In this document: positions 25,711 through 32,593 of the stretch, one piece after another
Position numbering within the stretch: position 1 is the stretch's first letter
How the letters are laid out: each line of letters opens with the position of its first letter
Assembly: GCA_030378105.1 (NCBI GenBank)
Contig: JAUCGL010000035.1
Location: 1 to 35,585 of the forward strand
Direction of reading: 5' to 3'
Length of the DNA stretch: 35,585 nt
From: Candidatus Halobeggiatoa sp. HSG11
GTDB lineage: Bacteria > Pseudomonadota > Gammaproteobacteria > Beggiatoales > Beggiatoaceae
Translations under genes and position numbers: made by a program
The notes under the pieces: generated by a model
What the model was told of the DNA's origin: nothing
The model's database searches: none
Seen by the model: only the letters and a program-made list of their open reading frames with translations

Positions 25711-26262
25711 TTATTTAAACTCAGCTTTATCTATCTTCCCAATATTATAAATTTTATCTGCATTTTGTACCACAGTCTTATCAGTTTCAACCTCAACTTC
25801 AACCTCATTAAAATACCGCTCCAACTCATCCCTTAACTGCAAATGTAAATCCTCAGTATTCTTATAAACCGTTGGAAAATGCCCCAAACCACTTAATTTA
25901 TTTAAAAATTCCTGTAAACTGTCTTGCTTATCTTGCTTCTTAACCTTCTTAAAATAAGTAAAAAGTTTAGGCTTATCAGATTTATGAAAACTTTTCCAAG
26001 CAATATCAAACTCCTCCTCAGTCCATTTTCCGACCTTAGTATAAAACAATCCCACAAACATATCACAACTAGGAATTATCTCATTATACTTATCCTGCAA
26101 TCTAGTCTTAGACATTGAATTGCTGATAGTATTCTCCCACGCAATAACCTCAATCAAAACCCCTAAAGCCTTGCAACGCTGATAAATAAAATACTCAAAA
26201 TCCTTGCGTTCTTGAGCCAACTCCTCCGATGAAGCCAAAAAAATTGTTATCGTCTTCTGCAT
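25711..26262 (-). CDS. TIR-like (DUF4062-like) effector protein with C-terminal shared motif
   Basis: A 183-residue protein. The N-terminal domain (about 4-140) looks like a TIR/flavodoxin-like fold: first strand ITIFLASSEELAQER, middle CDMFVGLFYTKVG (66-78), then WTEEEFDIAWKSF (80-92), where E82-E84 are candidates for the catalytic glutamate of TIR NADases. DUF4062 or a related non-enzymatic fold is the alternative. The tail ends in QNADKIYNIGKIDKAEF (166-182), matching the start of the NLR protein encoded next. The start is ATG at 26262, with GGAG 6 bases upstream; an ATG four codons earlier overlaps that site. It sits 62 bp after the membrane-protein gene and 215 bp before the NLR gene. 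Domain call moderate, shared tail certain. Confidence 0.75.
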   Translation of the reverse strand: MQKTITIFLASSEELAQERKDFEYFIYQRCKALGVLIEVIAWENTISNSMSKTRLQDKYNEIIPSCDMFVGLFYTKVGKWTEEEFDIAWKSFHKSDKPKLFTYFKKVKKQDKQDSLQEFLNKLSGLGHFPTVYKNTEDLHLQLRDELERYFNEVEVEVETDKTVVQNADKIYNIGKIDKAEFK

Positions 26263-26279
26263 AATTTTCTCCATTAACC

Positions 26280-26314
26280 GGAGTCCAAATTTTAATTTTC
26301 AAAGTTTGAACTCC
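26280..26314. repeat. Hairpin upstream of the TIR-like gene
   Basis: GGAGTCCAAA (26280-26289) pairs with TTTGAACTCC (26305-26314) with one mismatch, in the gap between the membrane-protein and TIR-like genes. A related inverted repeat (TTGGAGTCCAAAGCTT at 26903-26918 with 26965-26980) lies upstream of the membrane-protein gene, so both are copies of a small repeat family. Confidence 0.5.
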
Positions 26315-26324
26315 TTAAAAATAC

Positions 26325-26846
26325 CTACAAATAACTCACGCCAACCTTTAAAAATACCGCCAAGTTTAACACAAAAAATATCCAAGGAATCTTGGTTTCT
26401 ATCTGAGTAAATGGCTGATAAATTTTAAAATTCTCCCCACATCCTCCAGCTTCCCACTCAGCATCATAAGGAGCAATCGGCAAATGCTGTTCAATATGAT
26501 GAATCACCTTAAACTTAATCATATTCAACTGATTATAAGAACGTAACAACCGATACCAAACAACACAAAGAATTATTCCCAATATACTAATAATCAAATA
26601 AAAATCATTAGTTTGAGCAGACTCAACTCCCAACTTAGCTCCAAGATAAACCCCAAATTGCACATAACCAAGCACAGCAATAATGGCACTATTAATAGTC
26701 AAAAAGAATGAATTAGCATTATGTCGCCGACTACTTATTCTATCCGCCATCTCAATGTATAACTTATATATTTCCAAATAATGGGTCTGATAATTATCAC
26801 CATACTTATTCATCCTAACCTTAAATAAAATTTCATCAATATTCAT
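26325..26846 (-). CDS. RipA/SLATT-like small membrane protein
   Basis: A 173-residue protein with three hydrophobic segments (about 46-68, 82-102 and 153-172) and a cytosolic helical N-terminus. The stretch YKLYIEMADRISSRRHNANSF is typical of RipA-family octameric membrane proteins and also resembles SLATT-type two-helix proteins found beside nucleotide-signal effectors. ATG at 26846 is chosen; a TTG 13 codons earlier is possible and the upstream GGGAG is 15 bases away, so the start is uncertain. It is the first gene of a three-gene set with the TIR-like and NLR genes and shares their G/T-ending codon style. It could be the membrane-acting part of the system; this is inference. Confidence 0.7.
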   Translation of the reverse strand: MNIDEILFKVRMNKYGDNYQTHYLEIYKLYIEMADRISSRRHNANSFFLTINSAIIAVLGYVQFGVYLGAKLGVESAQTNDFYLIISILGIILCVVWYRLLRSYNQLNMIKFKVIHHIEQHLPIAPYDAEWEAGGCGENFKIYQPFTQIETKIPWIFFVLNLAVFLKVGVSYL

Positions 26847-27065
26847 AACAACTACAACGCAACTCCCATTTTTTAATGGTTCCAACGCACCTGCATTAAA
26901 ACTTGGAGTCCAAAGCTTCAGTTTTAGAAATATTTAATTTTAATACAAAATAAAACAAAGCTTTAAGCCTTGAATTCCAATTACTTAACTTAAATAGCAT
27001 GGTGAGTTGGAACAGGATACAACATAATAATAGCATGTCTGATTCACTTTTAAGTACAACAAAAG

Positions 27066-28043
27066 CTATCGTGACAAACTTTCCACTTTAATTGACTTAT
27101 CTTCTTCAGATAAAGCCTGTAACAACCTATTTATTTCAGTTTCCCGATTTTTAAACCAATCAACTGACCAAATACGATGAATTTTCCAACCCTTGCTTGC
27201 AAGTATCTCTGTCCGTAGCCGTTCCCGTTCCCGAATTGACTTGGCAGAATGATAATAAACACCATCATATTCAATGCCTAAAATATACTCATTTTCCCTC
27301 TCTGGATGCAACACTCCAACATCAATACCAGCAACTTGAAATACAGTTTGATAACCATGTTCATGCAAAATTTTACTTATAACAACCTCAAAATCATTAA
27401 CTTCAGTATTACGATTAACAACTTGAGTTAATTGACCAGTTTCAGCATATTGCAAATAAGATTTTAATATCTTAACACCTTGCTGAGTTAATTCTTGATT
27501 ATCCAGTTCTTGAATTAAAAGATGTAAAGTTGCCAAACAAGGTAACGAACTAATGGAAGCTTGACAGTTAATAATTTTAGCCGTAAGTTGGTCTAATATA
27601 TTGATATTGCTTAATCATTTTTGAATATCAAACTTCCCAAATACCTCCATTTCTTGGCTAAATTTAGAAAATTGAAAGGTGTGAGACAACAGAGTTTGCA
27701 ACAATGATATTCGCATCGGAGTGTCTTCACTAACTAACCAGTATATTAAATCCGGTGATAAATTGCCAACTGTTTTCAATTCTTCAATTCAATCAGCAAT
27801 ATCAACAATAACACTAACATCAATTTCAATACCATGATATGGCTTACCAAATAGCTTTTTCAAAAACTGATTTTGTTCTACTTCATTGCGTAAATGCCAA
27901 GCAGTAAGCAGATTTTGCACTGCACTATGAATAGAAATAACATGTCTATCGCTTAGGTGTGGCAAATGTTGCTGTAGTAAATTAGCTAATTTAACTATTT
28001 GATTACGCTGGCTTAATAAAGATATAACAAACTCGTTCACCAC
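27066..28043 (-). pseudogene. C-terminal remnant of a helicase-nuclease (REase_MTES_1575 type) with two in-frame TGA codons
   Basis: One continuous frame of 326 codons interrupted only by TGA at 27789-27791 and 27615-27617, both where tryptophan would fit (IAD-x-IEEL, DIQK-x-LSNI). The last 120 residues form a Vsr-like PD-(D/E)xK nuclease domain: DFEVVISKILHEHGYQT, then VAGIDVGVLHP, LGIEYDGVYYHSAKS and GWKIHRIWSVDWF. Such domains close large DUF4011-type superfamily I helicases linked to DNA defence. The helicase part is missing; the frame breaks near 28080, next to a transposase remnant. Decay of an old defence gene is the simplest reading; TGG-to-TGA transitions explain both stops. No intact start is seen. 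Confidence 0.75.
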
Positions 28044-28130
28044 AATAGTTTGGACAGTTTTGAATAAGCATCTGAAATAAAGTGAGAATCCTAACTTATG
28101 ATATAATAGAATTATTAAGAAAGGATTCCC

Positions 28131-28611
28131 ATGGAGATATTAGAAACTGTTTTAGGAAAAATGTCAAATATAAACAAAGCTCAAAGAAACTTTATAATAT
28201 GCGTTTACGAGGCAAAGCGAATTATCGAAATTTAAGTCGTTACAGTGATTATCATGAGAAGAGTTATTCACGCTGGTTTAAACGTGATTTTGATTTCCTA
28301 GAGTTAAACAGATTAAGCTTGGAATATCTGACAGATAAAACCATGATATTGGCAGTGGACTGTAGTTTCATAAGTTACAAGTGGTAAACATACTTACGAT
28401 ATAAGATAAATTATAACAACTGAAAGCAAGGCAAGGCTGAAAAAGGAGTAAGAAATCTCAACCATAAGCCATGATTGATGTAGATTATAATACAGCTTAT
28501 AACCTGTCTACTCGTCAAACTTGTCCTGTAACAGGACCAAATGAAACTCGCGTAAACCAGTATTTATCTCATATTAAACAAGACTATATATCATTAGTGA
28601 GTTATGTTTGA
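28131..28611 (+). pseudogene. Degraded IS4-type (IS701-like) DDE transposase
   Basis: The reading jumps frame several times. 28131 onward gives MEILETVLGKMSNINKAQRN; after a frameshift near 28200 comes RLRGKANYRNLSRYSDYHEK to AVDCSFIS with the first catalytic aspartate; another shift gives SGKHTYDIR; and from 28471 to 28611 IDVDYNTAYNLSTRQT to LSHIKQD. The order matches a full transposase with internal deletions, cut off before the second half. AAGGA precedes the ATG. The insertion probably destroyed the helicase gene on the other strand. Confidence 0.75.
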
Positions 28612-28639
28612 AAAGCCCAGTGCGGTAATTCCACACGCT

Positions 28640-28760
28640 GGGATTTGTGACATTGCCATTAAAAGTTAAGGGCAACCATGAAGGATTGCCACTACGACAA
28701 GATGATGATTTGTAGGGGTAATACCTCATCAATTCGCTTAACTTAATGACAGTGAGGGAT
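28640..28760. repeat. Palindromic repeat with GCCATTAAAAGTTAAGG arms
   Basis: Arms ATTGCCATTAAAAGTTAAG (about 28652-28670) and CTTAACTTAATGACAGT (about 28737-28753) are inverted and related to 23002-23019. The TGTAGGGGTAATACC segment between them also matches the nirJ-NLR gap. There is no coding capacity. Confidence 0.5.
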
Positions 28761-28827
28761 TTGTGAGGAAACAGTTCGGGCAACTGGCTGTTCTACCTCG
28801 TTGAACTTGAAAATTTTCGGATATCAA

Positions 28828-28929
28828 TCAATTTTATCGGTGGCTATCCACATTTAACCCTTTCAGGGTTTATAAATCAACTGTTAACCCGAAGGGGTGA
28901 AACAGCCATAGAGAGTAAAACCTATGGCA
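28828..28929. repeat. Second copy of the multi-hairpin core
   Basis: It runs parallel to 18798-18899: ATTTTATCGGTGG, then CACATTTAACCCTTTCAGG, AACCCGAAGGGGT and GCCATAG...CTATGGC. The CCATAG hairpin is preserved in both copies despite base changes. The 19-bp ends of the first copy are absent. The remaining sequence up to 29045 holds no visible gene. Confidence 0.6.
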
Positions 28930-29045
28930 TTTTAAAAATCAAAAAATGAGGAATTTTAAGACAGAATAAAAGCTGTTTTTCGACAGGCTAGTTCAAGCCC
29001 ACTGCCTGAATTTGCTTATCTTATTTCTAACTTAATTGTAAATAT

Positions 29046-30785
29046 ATGAAACAACTAATTATCTTAACATTACTATTTGTCAGTTTAAATATCCATGCTG
29101 ATTGCTATTTGTTAAAAAATCCTAAGTCAAATTATTACAATCCCAAACCATTGTCTGATGATGTTAAATTGCCTATGCCATGTGATTTGGAGATGATTTT
29201 TCGTAAAATTGTGGTTCCCGGACAAAACTTTTGGGGTGATGAAAAACGAATTATCAAAATTGGTGATGATGCTGGCGATATGTTTGAAATACCTCTTAAA
29301 GCTTCTATCAATGGTTCATTTAACGACTCTAAACAATGGGCAAACTATTTGGGTAAATATGAAGTTACCAAAGCCCAATTTATTGCTGTGATGGGAATTG
29401 AAATATTTCAAAATGAAGTGACTGCATCCACTAAAAATAAAACCAGAAAATTTAATCAAGCAATCGCTAACTTAGCTGAACCAATATCCGAAATAAGCTG
29501 GCCAGTTTTGCAACAATTCATTCACAAATATAACCTATGGCTGTTTGAAAATCATCTTGCTGCCTTGCCTAAACATTTTGAACCCAAAAGCTCCGGTTAT
29601 AACAAAATTCCAGGTTTTATCCGTTTGCCAACCGAATTAGAATGGGAATATGCAGCACGAGGTGGATTTATTAATGGGAAACTAGCAACCGAATTTGATA
29701 ATAAATTACCTTTCAGCGAAAGTAAAATCAACAAATATGCTTGGAACTTGGACAATGCTAAACAGTTGAAACGAATTGGTTTAAAAAAACCTAATCAGCA
29801 GGGTTTACACGATATATTTGGTAATGTGCAGGAATTAACCGGTAACTTATTTTTACCAGAACATTGGTTAGGTAAACCGGGCGGATTAGTTGCAAGGGGC
29901 GGAGATTTAGACACTGAACCAAATCAATTTCGTTCTTCATTACGCAAAGAAGTGGAAATTTACAATTGGCAAACTGATGATAAAAAAATGAAGATTCGCC
30001 GTTCTTATGCCACTGGAATTCGATTGGCTATTGGTTCTAATATTTTAGTTAATAGAGATAGTTATGCTAATTTACAGCAAGATCATCAGCAATATATTAA
30101 AAACATTCGAGCCAAGCTACCAGTTTCCACCACATTAACCAATACTCCGGCTGCGGCTGGAGCTGCTTCTAGTTTACAACAAGCTAGTGGTGTTATCAGT
30201 AAATTAGAACAAAAAAATGAGCAGCTTATTGATAAATTACAAATATTTCAAAATGTTGGTGCAACGAAACGGCAAATACAAAACAGCAATAGAAAATTAA
30301 TCAATAGATTAAGAGAAATAACTTATGAATTAAAAACTATTGATACCCAAATTGCTCAAGCTGAACAGAAATTGGATTTAGGTTTAACTGAAGGAGCCAA
30401 CAGTAAAGTTCAAGATGCGTGGGTTTATGGAGTGTTGATGGGACAAGAAATAATAAAAATCACTGCATTAAATAAAAGTTTGGTAAAATTACAAGAGCTT
30501 GCTAAAATATCAACTAGGCATCAGGAAAAGGTTTTTAAAACTGAAGATAAGATAGTTGAACGAGATAAATATCTTAACGAACTGTTTGCTGCTTATGTGG
30601 AAAAGATACAAAAAATAAGTGGTTATGATAAACGATATGTTAAAATAGCTGTCAATAGCATTAAACAACGCAAACAAACGATTCGTTCTAAAGTTGTGTT
30701 ACCACTGCTAGAAAAACATATTCGTAATTATAATTTACAAGTTAATTTTGATAAATGGTTGCAGGAATTTAAAACAGCTTTTTAA
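29046..30785 (+). CDS. Exported SUMF1/FGE-fold protein with coiled-coil C-terminus
   Basis: A 579-residue protein. Residues 1-18 are a signal peptide. A formylglycine-generating-enzyme (SUMF1) fold spans about 60-332, with GKYEVTKAQF (103-112), RLPTELEWEYAARGG (193-207), GLHDIFGNVQELTGN (253-267), ARGGD and TGIRLAIG (323-330). A long charged region (about 370-560) is predicted to be coiled coil. The only cysteines seen are C20 and C46; the C-terminal cysteine pair of catalytic FGE is absent, so formylglycine synthesis is unlikely and the fold is probably a binding or structural module. It is followed 15 bp later by a lipoprotein gene, with which it likely works. The start is ATG at 29046, no clear ribosome site. 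Confidence 0.85.
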   Translation: MKQLIILTLLFVSLNIHADCYLLKNPKSNYYNPKPLSDDVKLPMPCDLEMIFRKIVVPGQNFWGDEKRIIKIGDDAGDMFEIPLKASINGSFNDSKQWANYLGKYEVTKAQFIAVMGIEIFQNEVTASTKNKTRKFNQAIANLAEPISEISWPVLQQFIHKYNLWLFENHLAALPKHFEPKSSGYNKIPGFIRLPTELEWEYAARGGFINGKLATEFDNKLPFSESKINKYAWNLDNAKQLKRIGLKKPNQQGLHDIFGNVQELTGNLFLPEHWLGKPGGLVARGGDLDTEPNQFRSSLRKEVEIYNWQTDDKKMKIRRSYATGIRLAIGSNILVNRDSYANLQQDHQQYIKNIRAKLPVSTTLTNTPAAAGAASSLQQASGVISKLEQKNEQLIDKLQIFQNVGATKRQIQNSNRKLINRLREITYELKTIDTQIAQAEQKLDLGLTEGANSKVQDAWVYGVLMGQEIIKITALNKSLVKLQELAKISTRHQEKVFKTEDKIVERDKYLNELFAAYVEKIQKISGYDKRYVKIAVNSIKQRKQTIRSKVVLPLLEKHIRNYNLQVNFDKWLQEFKTAF

Positions 30786-30800
30786 ATTGAGGAAACAATT

Positions 30801-31448
30801 ATGTTAAAACAGTTCTTATTAGTTATAATGACAGCTTCGCTGTTGTCTTGTGCAAACATGCCTAATTCTGCGGGTGATCTTGCCCAAAACGAAGCCTTAC
30901 AAGGTGGATTGTTAGGTGGTTTGCTCTGTGGTGGAGCAGCTAAGTTGGCTGGTTTAAATCGAGAACAAATTGTTATAGCCACAGCCGGTTGTGCTGGTAT
31001 AGGTGCTATTGTCGGACAACAATTGCGAGAACGCCGGAAAAAATATGCTTCTGATGAGGAATTTTTTGATGGTGAAATAAAAGTAGCTCAACAGTTTAAT
31101 TCTGATCAAGTTATTTATAAAGATCGATTAGTAGCAGAAGTAAGTGAGTTAAAAGCTGAAAATCAGATGTTGGTTGAATTGCAAAACAAAAAAGGTGTTT
31201 CTGGAACCAAATTGTCTAAACACAGAACTGCAATTAAAAGTAAACAGCAAAAAGTTAAAACTGAAACTCGAAAAATGAAGGAAGAGCTTAAATTTCAAGA
31301 AGCATTGTATACAAAATTGAAAGATGCTAAAAATTCCTCCTCTCGCCTAGCCAATTTGAAAAAGGAAGTTAGCAAGTTGAAACAGGCTATTGTTGCAGTA
31401 GAAAATCAACAATCACAGTTAGCAGAACTGGATGATAATTTGATTTAA
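30801..31448 (+). CDS. Glycine-zipper lipoprotein with coiled coil
   Basis: A 215-residue protein. The lipobox LLSC places the lipidated cysteine at C17. A glycine-rich segment follows (GGLLGGLLCGGAAKLAG, then IATAGCAGIGAIVG), a glycine-zipper of the type that inserts into or oligomerises at the outer membrane. The rest (about 75-215) is charged helix, likely coiled coil. The start is ATG at 30801 with GAGGA 7 bases upstream. Tight coupling to the SUMF1-fold gene, and coiled coils in both, suggest an envelope complex; its task is unknown. Confidence 0.85.
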   Translation: MLKQFLLVIMTASLLSCANMPNSAGDLAQNEALQGGLLGGLLCGGAAKLAGLNREQIVIATAGCAGIGAIVGQQLRERRKKYASDEEFFDGEIKVAQQFNSDQVIYKDRLVAEVSELKAENQMLVELQNKKGVSGTKLSKHRTAIKSKQQKVKTETRKMKEELKFQEALYTKLKDAKNSSSRLANLKKEVSKLKQAIVAVENQQSQLAELDDNLI

Positions 31449-31471
31449 CTTAAAATGTGAATTAAGAGCTT

Positions 31472-31709
31472 GTTGTATATACACCTATTAAAAAGCAAAA
31501 AGGACAAAAAAATCTTGATTCTGCTGATAAATTATATTCAACAGCCGTATCACGAATACGTCAACCAATAGAATCATTATTTGCTTGGCTAGAACTGAAT
31601 CTGCTGGCAGAGTTCGTCCGTAATGCTGGACTTAATGGTTCATATTTTTGAAAGGTTCGCCGCTCTTCTGTTGGAGTCATTTGCGAATCAGCTCTTAATT
31701 CACATTTAA
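31472..31709 (+). pseudogene. C-terminal remnant of a DDE transposase
   Basis: 31472 onward reads VVYTPIKKQKGQKNLDSADK and AVSRIRQPIESLFAWLE, the usual C-terminal part of an IS4/IS5-like DDE transposase (the E of IRQPIES is the catalytic glutamate). After a frameshift near 31640 it continues as LMVHIFERFAALLLESF and stops at 31707-31709. The N-terminal half is absent. Confidence 0.7.
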
Positions 31710-32037
31710 AAAAAGTGCTTTGTATGCAATTATTAATTATGAATGGTTAATTATTAATTAAATTCTATAAAAATATCAATTATTTATTTTGTATTACTGT
31801 AATCTATTTAATCGGGAATTGCTATATATGCTGTGTTGCAGTGGGTTCAAACTGTTAGTCCCAAGATAAAAGGCAGGAACTATCCAAAGTTATTTGGATA
31901 AATTTTTATGCGAAACGTTGAGTTAAAATATCTTCCAAACCCAATGCCCTCGGACTGCCCATGCCAATTCTTTGGTTTTGTCCTGAGGTTACTTGTCTGC
32001 CGTTTGATTTGTTATTATACGAGATTGCAAATCTGAT

Positions 32038-32166
32038 TGGGGGGGCAAGGATTTGTTTACTTCGGTTCGTTCTGTTGTCAATACTGGTCAACGTCAAGGT
32101 TTCTCCGCTTTTCAATCCATTAAAATTACACTCTCTCCTTCCAAATCTTTTTTTTCTTAATTTCTA
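32038..32166 (+). pseudogene. Possible transposase C-terminal remnant (IS66-like)
   Basis: The frame through GKDLFTSVRSVVNTGQRQGF and SAFQSIKITLSPSKSF resembles the last residues of IS66-type transposases (SVVNTGQRQGLSAF). It has no start and no other conserved part. The sequence between 31710 and 32037 holds only an AT-rich repeat (near 31735, ATTATGAATGGTTAATTA, like the dsrC-dsrM gap) and nothing else recognisable. Confidence 0.4.
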
Positions 32167-32226
32167 GTGGGAGTGAGCAATTACTTTAATTAAACCTGAC
32201 GCTGGTGCGTCATGAAGGAATTCCCA

Positions 32227-32285
32227 ACGAAGCCGTTGGGAACTAGAAAACCAACATTCCGTATTTATTTAGGAATCACATTGAG
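32227..32285. repeat. Direct repeat, copy 1 (duplicate of the 3' end of the fibro-slime gene)
   Basis: 59 bp nearly identical to 32533-32593 (ACGAAGCCGTTGGGAACTAG through AGGAATCACATTGAG). The right part equals the last codons plus stop of the fibro-slime gene, so this copy is a detached duplicate of that gene's end. Palindromic repeats lie between the two copies. Confidence 0.75.
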
Positions 32286-32289
32286 CTGT

Positions 32290-32397
32290 GTAGGGTCGGT
32301 GAAGCAAAGCGTAACCGACCATTATAATATAAACAAATATATAAATTATTAATTGGATTTATTTTTGGTCGGTTTCATTTCATTGCACCGACCCTAC
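32290..32397. repeat. GTAGGGTCGGT palindromic repeat
   Basis: Outer arms GTAGGGTCGGT (32290-32300) and ACCGACCCTAC (32387-32397), inner arms AACCGACC (32313-32320) and GGTCGGTT (32367-32374), all perfect. It is a variant of the GTAGGGTGGGTAG family and shares the design of nested arms. Confidence 0.7.
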
Positions 32398-32422
32398 CCG
32401 GCTTGAAATGAAAATATATTAT

Positions 32423-32516
32423 GTAGGGTGGGTAGAAACGAAGTGGAAACCCACCGAACCTTTAAAATGGTGGATTTCATTTCATTCTATCCACCCTACA
32501 TTTGTTGCTTGGGACT
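32423..32516. repeat. GTAGGGTGGGTAG palindromic repeat, copy 2
   Basis: Arms 32423-32435 and 32487-32499 match with one mismatch. Inverted relative to the copy at 25577-25669, with which it shares most of the body and the CATTTGTTGCTTGGGA flank. Confidence 0.75.
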
Positions 32517-32532
32517 TATGTATAACGATGAG

Positions 32533-32593
32533 ACGAAGTCGTTGGGAACTAGAAAACCAAAACATTCCGTATTTATTCAGGAATCACATTGAG
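32533..32593. repeat. Direct repeat, copy 2 (overlaps the fibro-slime stop codon)
   Basis: 61 bp matching 32227-32285 with a few changes. It covers the last seven codons and stop of the fibro-slime gene plus 40 bp downstream. Confidence 0.75.

Noticed and set aside
27066-28043. TGA recoding (selenocysteine or tryptophan) in the helicase-nuclease remnant
   Set aside because: All other genes here end or read normally with TGA as stop, no SECIS-like hairpin was noticed, and the gene lacks its front half, so decay is simpler.
29046-30785. SUMF1-fold gene considered as the target of a diversity-generating retroelement
   Set aside because: The fold is N-terminal, followed by coiled coil, and no reverse transcriptase or template repeat was seen in the window.
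30782-30982. Minus-strand open frame opposite the lipoprotein start
   Set aside because: Shadow of the glycine-zipper coding region; the plus strand has a lipobox and a good ribosome site.
31906-32115. 69-codon minus-strand open frame
   Set aside because: Lies opposite a transposase-like remnant; no ribosome site or recognisable motif.
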